A stretch of DNA of 64,000 bases from Larix kaempferi (lineage: Eukaryota; Streptophyta; Pinopsida; Pinales; Pinaceae). Location of the stretch: positions 48,128,001-48,192,000 of the forward strand of contig BSBM01000486.1 in NCBI GenBank assembly GCA_027924585.1, read 5' to 3'. Positions 12,261 to 23,839 of the stretch are shown here, one piece after another (position 1 is the first letter of the stretch; each line of letters opens with the position of its first letter). The notes beneath the pieces are model-generated. The model did not search any database. It was not told where the DNA came from and saw only the letters and a program-made list of their open reading frames with translations. The position numbers were made by a program, and so were the translations under genes.

Positions 12261-15060
12261 TATCCTAAAAGAAGGCATGATATGGCATGTATGACACTTG
12301 TTGCACTTACGATGCTAGGGCTTGATATAGCAAAAAACAGTCATTGTAGAACTTTCGCTATAAATCCATTTTGGCAAATTTTTCGGATCTGAAAATTTTA
12401 CAGGTCGAATTTCAAATCCACATGTACCTTCTGTCCAAAGGAAAACCTCTAATTCGTTGTACTTTGTGATTTATGATCTGTACAATATAGGGTTTTTGCC
12501 TCTTCCAGATCTGAGTCAAAATCAGGTGACCTTGGGAAAAAGGTCATAACATCGGCTAGGAAGCTCCAAATGAAATTTCGTAAAAAGTGAAAGGTAGTAC
12601 ACAGACTGTAATATCTCAGAAAAAAATTTCAGAGGCTAAAGTTGAACTAGTGACACGTGGCACGCCGTACAAGTTAGCTCTCCTGTATTATCCCATAAAC
12701 AGGTCACGTTGCGACACTTGGAATAACTCTCTCTCAGAGAATCCAATTGAGGTCAGACCTATCGGGATGGAAAGATAACAGGTCGGGCTATCTCAGGAAA
12801 TTTTTTCATACCCTGTGGATTGAAAAGTTCGGAGTTACACTAGAAACAATCAGGTACATATTTCTGTCAAAACAGAATTATTTTTTAGCACCTTCATTCA
12901 TGGCTTCCGGAATTTAGGGTTTCGGATAAAGTTGGAAATTTTGTAATCGGAGACCATGGCTGAATGCTACTTATAAAAATCAAAATTTAGAGACCAAGAT
13001 CAGAATTTTTGGTTGGGTAGAAGGCCGAGCTTGATCAGACCTTAGTTCGGGACTTTGATCAGAAAAGTGAAAAATTAGGGCTTCTATAAAAATGGAAATT
13101 TTTGAAATCTGTGACCACGGCTGGAAGCTCCTCAGAAAAATAGAAGCTTAGAGCTTTGAATCAAACCTTTTGATTGGGAAAAAGAGTGGGCTTCATCAAA
13201 CCCTAGTTCGGGGTCACATCCAGTGAATCTGAAAGTTTCAAAGGAAAAATTGAGGAGTGAAACTTTGCAGTTTTCAAATTCTGAATATACCAGCTTGATC
13301 AGCTCATCAAGGCGCATATTTCTATCCTTTAGGAAGTTTGAACTTCAAAGTTTGAATTTTTGGGGTTTCTCTAACAAACCCTATTACAGCTCCAGATCCA
13401 GTTCCTGCAAATCAAGTGGATTGGGTTAATCCTAGAAGAGGATGGATTGGTCACTTGCATAAGTGAAGAAGTTCATGTTTCAGAGGGAGAGGAGGCTAAG
13501 GCCTTCCATAAGAAGATTACAAGCAATCTTGACAGGTATGGCTTACAGGTATGTTTCGAATTCTGTTCATGGTTAAGTTTATGATATGTTTGTCTTCATA
13601 TCATTACAGTACAATCTTGATTAATTACTAGACTTGTCGTATTACCTTAATAGAAGATATTCATTGATTAAGGTTTTGACACTTATGATTGTACTAATGC
13701 ATTGTGATGTTGTATGAGGTTTATGTTGTTCGCTAACATAAGAGGTACACAAAGAAAGAAAAATCATGTTCTACTTCAAGAACATATGATCATGGTGACA
13801 TGAAGACAAAGATCCATCCATTGTCATGGATCACATAGAAGATCTACTTACGAGGTATGTATAACTTGGTTCTACAATGGTTAACTTATGAGACATGCAG
13901 GTTACTAACACAAGTCACTGAAGAGAACCAGAAGACATTATGCGGGTATGTTAGACATATGTAGCTAGCATGATAATCCAGGTATGTTTTTCCTATATCA
14001 AGCTAGAATCCTACCTTGTGTTAGGATCTTATACTGTTGTGTTGTTGATAATGATTATTCATGAAGTCATAGGTTTGAATAGTCATGGCTGTATGCATAT
14101 TATGATTCTTACCATAATTGATGATATGACTAGCCAGAAGAATCATGAAGGTATAGGTTTGAGTAATCACAGGTTTATGCATTGATGATTTAACTAATCA
14201 GAAGAGTCCTATGATCAAATAAGAATATGCATGAGTAAAAGAATACTTCTTTGAAACCTTGAATACTAATGTTTATTGTCTGTGAATGATCATGAATATA
14301 CATGTTTAAGATTATTGTGTTTTGATAGTATTAAGATTATACTAATAAATGTGTGATTATGTATGAGACCTCAAAGATAACACAATGATGATACTAATAA
14401 GCATGCATAGTGATTAAGGATGGATGTAAGTTCAAGGATAGGTAATCCAGGAAGCAAAGATCAAGAGGGAGCACACTCCAATTGTTCCTGCAAGAAAGCA
14501 AAGGAGCACATTTCAATAGTTTCCGCAAGGATGCAGATATTCAGAGGGAGTTGACCTCTTCTCACAATCCACATAAGAATGGAGTTGAAGAAAAGAAGCA
14601 AAGATTGAGAGGGAGTCAACCCAACAAACAAACAAAGATAAGTATTTGAATTGTCATTACTTGCATATTTTATTGTTTAAATAATACTGTTCAATAATGT
14701 ATATACTGATGTTCCTAGAATTAGGTTGTGTATTATGCATATTAGAATAGTTGCATTGATGAACAGTATACTACTAATATGCATGGGTAAGTGGCCTATG
14801 GCACTGTACAACATTCCATTGCTACTTATCTAGAATGAAACTTCTTTGCTGACATGTTGGGAGTTGTGCACACTCTTAACAATGTTCTGGTAGAGATTGG
14901 AAGGCATCTAGAAAGTTACGGGATATGGATAAATGTTGTATTGAAGCATTGGCTAAGATAATTGCATGACTATATGACATATTTCTTTATGTGTAAGAAT
15001 TTGTTCTGAAAACTATGAGATGTTTTTTAATCATGCAATTTAACTTCTTGTGTAGGAAAG
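12261..15060 (+). other. Non-coding leader and decayed gag region of the nested Copia
   Basis: About 2.8 kb without a recognisable frame. It contains an imperfect duplication of about 160-170 bp (about 12,915-13,070 and 13,075-13,240, both with GGAAATTTT, a GACCA-GGCTG core and TAGTTCGGG). It also holds a second imperfect duplication near 14,050-14,200 and three GAGGGAG motifs at 14,460-14,620. Gag should be here but is not recognisable, through decay or replacement. Confidence 0.5.
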
Positions 15061-15099
15061 ATCATATGCCATCACCTACAAAAGAAGAACTACAACATT

Positions 15100-16244
15100 T
15101 GTTCAGCAACAAAATTATCTATTGAAGATATTGAAGTTACCAGGATATGGGAAGAATGCCATGATCCGTCGATCATGAAGAATGATGTTTGGGATGTAGT
15201 CCCAAGACCTGAAGGGAAGTTTGTTATGACTTCCATATGGATCTATCAATATCAAGCATGCAGTAGAAGTGGAAGATACACCAGAAGAATTTCAAGACAG
15301 CCTTCTTGAATGGTGTAGTTGAAGAAGAAGTGTATGTGGAGAAGCCACTTGGTTCTGAGACACATGACAGGGAGTCATATATGTGAAAAACTTGGTATGG
15401 TAGGATAGACAGCTTTCTATCCAGTTTGGGCTTTACCAAGAATAAAGCAGATTCCAACCTTTACTACAAGGTTGAGGAAGGCAATCCAGTGATACTACTA
15501 TGTGGATGACCTGTTTGTAACATGTGAGGATAGATTGATTGTTGACATGCAGTAGAAGCTTGTTTCCGAGTTCGAGTTGAAGAACTTGGGGATGATGCAC
15601 TATTTGTTTTTGGCATGAAGGTGTGGCAGAGTGAAAATGGAATCTTCCTTGGACAAGGGAAGTATGCAGTAGATATCTTGAAGAGGTTCGGGATGATGGA
15701 CTGCAAGGCTATGGCCACACCTATGGCATCGAACCTGAAGCTTCTGTGTGATGCTTCATCTGAGCCGGTTGATATCACGATGTATCGTCAGATGATTGGG
15801 TCCTTGATGTACCTAACGAACACGAGACCAGATATTTGCTTTGCGGTGAACACATTGAGCTAGTTCCTGACAGATCCGAGGAGTGTTCACCTGGTTGTTG
15901 TAAAGCATATTCTGAGGTACCTGAAGGGTACAGTTAATTATGGGCTCAAATATGATGCAAATCAAAAGTTGAACCTGCAGGGTTATGTTGATTCAGATTG
16001 GGTAAGCAGTGCTGCAGATAGGAAGTGCACTTCTGGGTGCTGCCTTAGTATGGGATCAGGTGTGATCTCTTGGTTTAGCAGGAAGCAGTCCTGCATAGCA
16101 CTGAGTACAGCCAAAGAAGAGTATGTTGCAACGGATGAGCAGGTTGTAGATGTATTGACCAAGCCGTTGGCCAGAGTGCAGTTTGAGTACTTCAAAGATA
16201 GGCTTGGTGCACTTCAGATCGAAGTTCATTCCAAAGGGAAGTGA
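15100..16244 (+). pseudogene. Copia reverse transcriptase / RNase H remnants
   Basis: Pieces of a Copia polyprotein in changing frames. Near 15,180 is a reverse-transcriptase start (VWDVVPRPEGK). Near 15,300 is AFLNGVVEEEVYVEKPLG, with the segment between them deleted. 15,615-15,863 holds the thumb/connection part (GSLMYLTNTRPDICFAVN). 15,969-16,244 holds RNase H (YVDSDW, then LSTAKEEYVA joined directly to TDEQVVDVLTKPLA). That last join skips the later catalytic segment, so RNase H cannot be functional. A stop at 16,242-16,244 ends pol. Confidence 0.85.
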
Positions 16245-16274
16245 TGAGTCCGGAAGATGCAGATGCACATGAGC

Positions 16275-16490
16275 TTTTCTGACATGGTTGATGTGTTCTC
16301 CCATGGTCGTGATGTAATTGCTGAGCCATTCTCACATGGTGGTAGATGTGTTCTCCCATGGTGTAGATGTAAGGGCTGGATCCATTCTCACATGGTGGTA
16401 GATGTGTTCTCCCATGGTGAAAAAGTAAGGGCTGGATCCTTCCCCGAATGGTGGTAGATGTGTTCTCCCATGTCAGTGGTGTAAGTACTG
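16275..16490 (+). repeat. Tandem repeat block A, about 56 bp x 4
   Basis: The core GATGTGTTCTCCCATG recurs at 16,290, 16,345, 16,401 and 16,457, a steady 55-56-bp period, just downstream of the pol stop. Confidence 0.85.
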
Positions 16491-16559
16491 GATGATGTGC
16501 ATTTGGGTTGTGCTTCATGGACGATGAAATGATCTGAAGAAGATGATGCTATGATGATC

Positions 16560-17115
16560 AGGAGGATCATGGATGCTGAGCATCAGGACGATGCTCCAGT
16601 TACTGCTCTATATGTATATGTATGCATCATGTTGGATGCTGGATATGATCAGTTGGATCATTTATATGTATATGTATATGTACGCATCATGTTTGATGTT
16701 GGATATGATTAGTTGGATCATTTATATGTATTTTGTATATGCATCATGTTGGATGCTTGGACCATTTATCTGCATATGTATCAGGTGGATACATTGTATG
16801 ATCAGGTAGATCATGTATGCTGATATGTATTAGGTATGATCAGGTGGATCATGTATTTGTATTTGTATCAGGTGGATACACTGTATGATCAGGTGGATCA
16901 TGTATGATGATATGTATTAGGTAGATACTTGGTATGCATCAGGTGGATGCATTGTATGATCAAGATGATCATGATGATGAGCTTCAGGATGTTGCTCCGG
17001 ATGATATGTATCAGGATGGTACAGTGATGATGATCAGTGTGATCATGAGCATCAGGATGATGCTTTGTGCGATGATGATCCATTGGATCATGAGTATCAG
17101 GTTGATACTTGGAGG
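16560..17115 (+). repeat. Tandem repeat block B, GATCA/GGTGGAT-rich
   Basis: Irregular units built from TGATCAGGTGGATCATGTAT, ATATGTATCAGGTGGAT and TGCATCATGTTGGATGCT fill this block. GATC palindromes are dense. Open frames here are translations of the repeat. Confidence 0.8.
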
Positions 17116-17129
17116 TCAGAGATGATATG

Positions 17130-17700
17130 TGGCAGGTTGTGCAAATAGCATGTAATCAGTCCTAGGAGATCTTGTCGGTCGTGCTGCGGCACATAAATGT
17201 TCCTGGGATACTCTTTCTGGTATTGCTATGTAGTATGTAATCAGTCCTTAGATATCTGATAGGTTGAGCCGTGTGCTCGTAATCAGTCCTGGGATGAGGT
17301 ATTACTATGGAGACATGTAATCAGTCCTAGAGATTCGAGAGGTTGAGCTGTGTGCTCGTAATTAGTCCTGGGATGCTCTTTAGAGATCTTGCCGGTCGTT
17401 CTGCGGCACATAAATGTTCCTGGGATGCTCTTTAAAGGTTTTTTCTATCCACATGTAATCATTCCTGGAGATCTGAGAGGTTGAGTTGTGTGCTCGTAAT
17501 AAGTCCTGGGATGCTCTTTAGAGATCTTGTCGGTCGTGCTACGGCACATAAATGTTCTTGGGATGCTCTTTAAAGGTATTGTGGAGGAGATGCATGTAAT
17601 CAGTCCTGGGAGATCTTGCCAGTCGTGCTTAGGCACATAAATGTTCCTGGGATACTCTTTTCGGTATTGCATCCGCACATAAAATTAGTCCTGAGAGGCC
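17130..17700 (+). repeat. Tandem repeat block C, about 120-bp higher-order unit
   Basis: Two sub-units alternate: TGTAATCAGTCCTGGGAGAT with a GTCGGTCGTGCTGCGGCACA tail, and GAGAGGTTGAGCTGTGTGCT. Each is followed by CCTGGGATGCTCTTT. At least five partial rounds are present. Confidence 0.8.
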
Positions 17701-17932
17701 ACCTCTATCAGACCGTTTGCACAGATGATGAAGACCTGCAGGTGGTGGGCCTACATCCAGTATGAAAAAGGACTGGCTCTGTAGAACTTCCTATGACGAG
17801 TAGATTTAGATATTGATTGAGATAGTAGCAGCAGTGACGATGATGATGACTCGATGATGATTATCCAGTGACGATGATTTAGAGAAGATGACTTGTGCTA
17901 AGAGACCTGTGTCGAGAAATACCTTCCTAGTT

Positions 17933-17941
17933 AAGAGGGAG
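17933..17941 (+). promoter_or_regulatory. Polypurine tract, nested Copia
   Basis: AAGAGGGAG ends exactly at the first base of the 3' LTR (TGTTGATG), the usual Copia plus-strand primer. Confidence 0.88.
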
Positions 17942-18631
17942 TGTTGATGTATATGTAACTTCGGAATGTATTTCACATATATGTATATTGTATTCCTATA
18001 AAGATGTTATTATTCCTCTATATGGAAGTGGTTTTATTCCTATAGATATGTTATTATTCCTCTATACGGAAGTGTCGGCATTTATATTGTAAGTGTCGTA
18101 ACTTATACTTGATGGGTTATTAGACCACCTTGTTGGGGTCGGCCCTGTATAAGTCATGTGGGTCAAAGGGTTATTAGACCACCCTATTGGGGGTCAGCCA
18201 AGTGGGTCAAAGGGTTATTAGACCACCCTAGTGGGGGTCGGCCCAGTCAGCATTATGTTAAGTGGTTAAGTTGAGGCCGACCTAGTTGAGTAAAGGTTAA
18301 GTCAAGTTAGTGTATAAATAGAGAGTGTGTCTCTCTCATTTTACACATTCTATTCTCTCACTCACACTCGGGAGAGTGGCATACTTGTGGAGGAGGAGGC
18401 TATGCTGCTAGGAGAAGACTATCTCTTGTATTCTGGTTGTATCATTGCTCTATCTATCTTTGAGGAAGTTATTGGGGTTTTTCACCTTTATGGTTTTCCC
18501 CAAGTAAAATCTGTGTCTCTTGTGTGCTTGCATTATTGTGTCCATGATTGATATGCTGTAGATTTGTTGTACATGTTGTTCTCTCAGTTAAGATCCTAGA
18601 TCAGATTGAAGTAAATTCTGAAAATTTAACA
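17942..18631 (+). repeat. 3' LTR of the nested Copia element
   Basis: 690 bp, TGTTGATG to TTTAACA, matching the 5' LTR except for one extra 54-bp module near 18,130-18,190 and scattered substitutions. The TATA box is at 18,313-18,320. Confidence 0.95.
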
Positions 18632-19171
18632 TCTGGCAGCAACTTCCTTGAGTGGAGAATCTGCATCCCCTTCTCACTCATGTGGCCAAGCCTATGATGC
18701 CACAATGCTGTATCTGTTCCTGTGGAAGCTAAATAGATAGAATGGTCAGTATTATGAGGACATAAAAACAACGTACCTACCCTGTCTCCTTTTTCTATCA
18801 CCATTGATCCTTTAGTGATCTTCCACCACTTTTCTCCAAATGTAGATAACAGTTGCCATCTCCCAACTGTCCTGTTGAGATCAGATTTCTTTTCATAAAA
18901 GGAATATGCCTAGCATCTTTCAACAACCAATCAGTTCCATTCTTAACTTTTATCCATACCTTACCCATTCCATCAATTTTACATGGCTCATCATCACCCA
19001 TTAAAACATGTCCAAAATCGCCTGGAACATAATCATGAAAATATTTCCGATCGGGTGTAGCATGACATGAAGCCCCTGAATCTACTACCCATAATCACTA
19101 GTATTATCTAATGCAAGAATCAAAGCATCTTGTAACACATCACCTGCTACATTCGCTTCCTGGGTAGTTTC
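18632..19171 (-). pseudogene. Copia pol, proximal part: protease and GAG-pre-integrase
   Basis: The protease active site DSGASCHATP is readable near 19,050-19,085 on the minus strand. Downstream is the GAG-pre-integrase region with WHHRLGHMSEKGM near 18,690, the two zinc-finger histidines of integrase. A single-base frameshift separates the gag-frame sequence from the protease, and another falls near 18,800. The frame stops at the TCTGG target site of the nested element and continues at 11,612, so the zinc-finger His pair and Cys pair are now about 7 kb apart. Confidence 0.85.
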
Positions 19172-19981
19172 CTACTGTCCATCTCCTTTCTTCTTTAGAG
19201 ATCTGCAGTCTTTCTTCAGATGTCCTTTCTTTCCACAGTTCCAGCACTTTATTTTTCCCAGTCTGGACTTGGATCTACCCTTTTTAGAGTTGTTGCGATT
19301 ACCTTGGTTCTTTCCTCTCTCCTTTTGTCTTCCCTTGCTCTCCATGGTCAACGCATTACCTGATGTCTCACATGTGCTTTTTCTTTGCATTTCCTCGCTA
19401 AGAATAACACCAATAACATCATCAAATTTCAAGGTGTTTGAACTAGAGACAGAGTTACTTACAACCACGACCAAGCTATTCCATCTTTCTGGCAATGAAC
19501 ACAAGATTAGAAGAGCCTTAACCTCATCATCAAAGTTCACACTTACAAAACTTAGTTGATTTGTAACCGTATTAAACTCATTTAAATGATCAGTAACATA
19601 TCCACCTTCAAACATCTTCATATTAAATAAACTCTTCATTAGAAATACCTTGTTAGAGGCCGAGGGTTTTTCATACAGCTTACCCAATGCGCTCATCAAA
19701 CCCTCTGTTGTCGTTTCTTTTGAGATATTGAAAGCCACCGACGAAGCCAGGCTCAATCATATTGTTCCCAGAGCCTTTCTGTCAAGAACCTCCCATTCTT
19801 CGTCCTTCATGGCCACCAGCTGCTTTGCTCTTCCTCCCAAGGGTAGGAATAGATCCTTCTGGTATAGATAGTCCTCCATTTGAATCTTCCATAACTGTAA
19901 GTTTTGGCCGTTAAACTCTTCGACCTTAAACTTTCCTTCTTCCGCCATTGCTCCCACTCGAACCAGAAACCCTAGCTTCAT
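19172..19981 (-). pseudogene. Copia gag (nucleocapsid with one zinc knuckle)
   Basis: Gag of the outer Copia element, about 265 codons, likely starting at the Met of MAEEGKFKVEEF (about 19,949); an upstream Met at 19,981 is also in frame. The capsid-like part resembles the UBN2/Copia gag family. The C-terminus has one CCHC knuckle, CWNCGKKGHLKKDC, in a Lys/Arg-rich tail. One in-frame TGA at 19,757-19,759 interrupts it where related proteins usually have Arg, consistent with CGA to TGA. Gag would package the element's RNA in cytoplasmic particles. Confidence 0.88.
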
Positions 19982-20008
19982 GCAGGTTTATCTTCCAAAT
20001 AGACCTCT

Positions 20009-20021
20009 GGCTCTGATACCA
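20009..20021 (-). promoter_or_regulatory. Primer-binding site (initiator Met tRNA), outer Copia
   Basis: Minus strand reads TGGTATCAGAGCC, complementary to the 3' end of plant initiator-Met tRNA, two bases from the 5' LTR end. It fixes the orientation of the element as minus. Confidence 0.9.
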
Positions 20022-20023
20022 AT

Positions 20024-20512
20024 TATTAGAAAAACAAGATCACAGAGCAATAACAATAAAAAAAAATGCAAATATAATCACACACACATTACAAGAGAGA
20101 CACAGATATATCGTGGTTCACCCAACTTGGGCTACGTCCACACTGAAGTTGCCAGTCCTTATTATTATTTCATCTAGCAAAGTGAAGGGATACAACCTAC
20201 AGCACAACCGCTGCACTTCCTCTTCACTATCTCACAGTCTCTCTTCTGATCTCACAGATCTTTACAATACATAAAACCTAATACATCAAACCCTATCTGG
20301 GTTACAATGTCTTTCTTTTATAAGGGAAATACAATGGGAAAATACCACGGGTTACCCAAAACCATGGGCCCAAAAACTGGTTGCAAAAACAGCCCCAAAA
20401 ATTTTCCCCCGGACCCCCTGGGGATCGTGCCGAGATCATAACCAAACCTGGGGTACGGACACAGCTGAATAATAATATCTTTGGATCTGGAGATTAGGCT
20501 CCACAACCAACA
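20024..20512 (-). repeat. 5' LTR of the outer Copia element
   Basis: 489 bp, the same length as the 3' LTR. In element orientation it starts TGTTGG at 20,512 and ends beside the primer-binding site. It would carry the promoter; a TTATAAGA box lies in the middle of the minus-strand sequence. AATTT follows as the target duplication. Confidence 0.92.
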
Positions 20513-21690
20513 AATTTTGAACTTATTAATCCACATTTTAGGTGTAGCTTTCTAGGTTCACACAAATTACTTATAAGTTTTCAATTATCATAATTTACCC
20601 ACTTCAATTGTATTCATAGTAGTTCATGTAACTTGGTATACTCTTGAAATTACTTCAGCTCATAAAATACATCAAATACAAATGATGAAATCATTTAGTT
20701 CCCCGTCTGTACCTTAAAGAGAAACTAGACCCTTGCTCTGAGGAGAAGGCAAATATATTCCCTTACTAAAAGGTTGGCCTCAAAACTTTATATTTAGTTT
20801 CTTAACCAACACCATGACAACCTTTTTGGACCTTGTAGAGGGTTGTATGGAGGGTTCCTTATGCTTTCAACTTTACAACTTTCTTCTAATCCCACCATAG
20901 TGTATTATGAGTCCTTTTAACATTGTAAATTTGTAAGGGAGTCATGATCTCACAAAGTCAACTGGTATCATCTAACTCAAATCAATGACACGTTAACATG
21001 TACATAAAGCAGGAGTCATGAGCATATATAATGCATGAACATGGTGAAAATACCCACTTTAGCATGTGGGGAGAGAGATTTGAATTTTCCACCTCTCTCT
21101 TGTGAGATAAAATCCTTTACTAACTAACTATGGGGTAATTATTTTTCTAATAATAAAGTGGAGAAGTATTCATAGGACATGGACCTCGGGTTACACTCTC
21201 ACTAATCACAACACTCTATCATTTGGATCTTGGACAGGCATGTTGATAATGAAGCTACCATTTGAATCTTGGGCTAGGATGGTAGTAGTGACTATCTTGG
21301 TTTGTGAGTGGTGGCAAACAATAAATATTGCATCTTCATATGTATGAGTGTTTTGGTTGAGGATTCATATCCACAAGTATGTGGTCTTGAGTTCCACCTT
21401 TTGCATGCCTTTCCCAAGTCTATGGCATCACTATTTACACATGTATAAAAGAAATGATTTGTACCTTGTTGACCAGCCTAGGGATTTGGTTAAGGAATCA
21501 TATCCACAAGTACCATGCCTCAAGTTTGAATTCCACACGCTGACATGTTTAGATAGGGTTAACTTAGTTTTGACCACCATCGAATGAAAGAGAGAGTAAT
21601 ATGGTGTTCCATTGCTTGAATAATACCATTGTGAAGTTTTAGATTATCAAATGCCACCAAAGTGACACAACTATCCATATGCATGTACCA

Positions 21691-22024
21691 CAAGCCCCGT
21701 AATCTTCTCAATCATAAGGATTTAGATTTTAAAATTAAAAATTAAATTGAAATTTACAAACAACTCCTTTTTAATAGCAAAGAGATTACTAAAGTAACTT
21801 CACAAGCCCCGTAATCTTCTCAATCATAAGGATTTAGATTTTAAAATTAAAAATTAAATTGGAATTTACAAACAACTCATTTTTAATAACGAAGAGATGA
21901 ATAAAGTAACTTCACAAGCCCCATGAAAAGTCTCATGATTTAGATTTTAAAATCAAAAATTAAATTGGAATTTACAAACAACTCCTTTTTAATAGCAAAT
22001 AGATGACTAAAGTAACTTCACAAA
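21691..22024. repeat. 112-bp tandem repeat, three copies
   Basis: Copies start at 21,691, 21,803 and 21,915 with CAAGCCCC and end AAAGTAACTTCA. The third has a changed, slightly shorter head. The unit is strongly AT-rich. Confidence 0.9.
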
Positions 22025-22490
22025 ATATTATCAACCTAGTGATCTAAGGAGTAAATCCCCAAGTCAACCCTCACAAGCAAGTAACTATTTGACATTTATT
22101 TACAAATCAAATTAAATATCCTCTCAAAGAGAAAGAGGAACCATGTGTGTTCACTCCAAAGTTTTCATAGTTATCCTTGGGCTTAATGTGCAATACAAGG
22201 AGAAGGGATTCCAATGGTGCTTAATGTGTTCCAACACACAACAAGAAGCAAAACCCCACTTCTTTCCTACAACATGGTAAGGATCTAGTTTTTAAATGCT
22301 TGCAATAAATAAAAACGGCCAAAATTATGTCAGATTACACCAAAATGAAATAAATGAAATAATAATTTAGTCAACAATAAAGGAAAAAAAAAGTTTATGA
22401 ATAAAATGACAAATTTGTTAGTTTAAACTTCATAACTTTTTGGATTTGTCCTCTCTTTAAACGTAATGAGGTTTCTTGATTTTCAAGTGA

Positions 22491-22577
22491 AAGTGCAAAG
22501 AGAGCACTTAGAATTCATCCAACATAACATAACATTAAGTGCAAAGAGAGCACTTAGAATTCATCCAACATAACATA
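22491..22577. repeat. 46-bp tandem duplication
   Basis: AAGTGCAAAGAGAGCACTTA begins at 22,491 and again at 22,537, each followed by GAATTCATCCAACATAACAT. Confidence 0.9.
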
Positions 22578-23474
22578 TGAATAGCTCATGAAGAATTCTA
22601 TGTTTTTAAATAGAGTTGTGAGGTCCCTTAAAATTATTGAGGGCAAGAATATGTACACCCTAGTGATCAACATTAAGTTTGACTAAATCTCATCCAATAA
22701 GTTAGAACAAAAACTTTGCACTTAAGAATAACTTAAGGGATGTGCAAATGGGTGATTAATCTTGATTTAGTGATATAGGGATGTACACATAGGTGATCAG
22801 TGTTGATTTGATCAAACTTTGGAGAATGTATCCATTAATCTTTGATGTTTTCAAGCAAACAATATTATCCAAATTATCCAAAGAAGGTATAATATTTAGT
22901 TATGAATTTATTTATCCCTTGCTAGTAACATTTTATATTTTAATAATATAGTATGTATTTATTTATTAAAATTAATTTAAATGGATATTTTCTGAAGGTT
23001 TATGATACTCAAGACTCCCTCCGCATAGTGATGAAAATGATTTGTTAACATATGCCACATAGTGACAAAACCTAGACTTGGTAATTGGGAAGAAAATAAA
23101 AGAAAATCGAAATATGTGAAGGGAACATTAAGTAAACTTTATTGTAATATGGTTTGATATCAAATGTAATCGAAATCATATATATACTATTGTAATTTTG
23201 TCAAAAAAAAATTGAAAAAAAATTTACAATTTTATTATATTATAAATACACCATATTATTCAAAGGTCCATAAAATCTATACATATATGTTTATAATTGT
23301 AAAGTAAATAATTTACATGGCATCAAAGGTCATATACAAAAAATATACATTCCTATCTGAGCGGTATTCCATCGCAAACTATGCCTCATTGAGGTCCTTA
23401 AAAAGTCAAAAAAGAGTTGGATGTAATAATCCTGCAAGTATCAATATAATAGCTAAACATATTTGCATTCCATC

Positions 23475-23834
23475 CTATGTTAGATAAAGGTTAGTAGCCA
23501 TAAGAGTGTTCTCTTTAGATATATATCCAATATGTGGGCCCAGATCATGTTCCATAAGAGTATCATTGTCTATTTCCCACCTATCCCAAATACCATCACC
23601 AATATGCAAGCCATATTTAGACAGTTGATCATCCTGGCAATTTCTCTCTCTATAAATATGTTGATGGTTGTTCTCCTTAAACAACCCTTCAATACGGATC
23701 AATTCCTTATAAATAGGAATTAGCAATGTGTTTTTTGGAGGCCTCTTCAGTCTCAACCAATCTATAACAAGTTTAGAGTCCCCCATAACTTGTAATCTCT
23801 GGATTCCTACAGATAGAGCGAGCAGCAAAGATAA
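23475..23834 (-). pseudogene. LINE ORF2 fragment: distal RNase H domain
   Basis: About 117 codons matching the C-terminal RNase H-like (RVT_3) domain of plant LINEs: VMGDSKLVIDWL (catalytic Asp region), then HIYRERNCQDDQLSKYGL, the usual His/Asn-Asp end. It is cut at 23,835 by the LARD-like insertion. The proximal half of the same domain is beyond it at about 35,700-35,950. It ends with a stop at 23,475. Confidence 0.85.
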
Positions 23835-23839
23835 TTTAA

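Larger units (their letters stand above)
11613..18631 (+). mobile_element. Nested, internally deleted Copia element
   Basis: A 7,019-bp plus-strand element inserted into the outer Copia integrase. TCTGG flanks it exactly (11,608-11,612 and 18,632-18,636). It has LTRs of 636 and 690 bp, a primer-binding site and a polypurine tract, but no recognisable gag or integrase and only pol shreds (15,100-16,244). About 1.7 kb of tandem repeats separates pol from the 3' LTR. It is younger than its host and non-autonomous. Confidence 0.95.
8473..20512 (-). mobile_element. Copia-type LTR retrotransposon (Tnt1/Tork-like), interrupted
   Basis: Two 489-bp LTRs flank gag and pol remnants read on the minus strand. 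The 5-bp AATTT flanks both ends (8,468-8,472 and 20,513-20,517). Without the nested element at 11,613-18,631 the length is about 5.0 kb, the usual Copia size. Pol order is protease, integrase, reverse transcriptase, RNase H, which is diagnostic of Copia. The RNase H wording resembles the Tnt1/Tork lineage (inference). I count about 40 differences between the LTRs, so the insertion is old. Several stops and at least two frameshifts make it inactive. Confidence 0.93.
20518..23474. other. AT-rich spacer with tandem repeats
   Basis: No gene recognised. Contains two tandem arrays (21,691-22,024 and 22,491-22,577). Towards 23,300-23,470 the minus strand reads like the degraded tail of the LINE, with short coding-like segments (KDLNEA, FAMEYRSDRNVYFLYMTF). 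No poly(A) on the minus strand marks the LINE end clearly. Confidence 0.55.

Noticed and set aside
16573-16809. Open frame with repeated ASCWMLDMISWIIYM
   Set aside because: Translation of tandem repeat block B, not a protein signature.
21691-22577. CRISPR-like array
   Set aside because: Adjacent tandem repeats without unique spacers, in plant transposon DNA.
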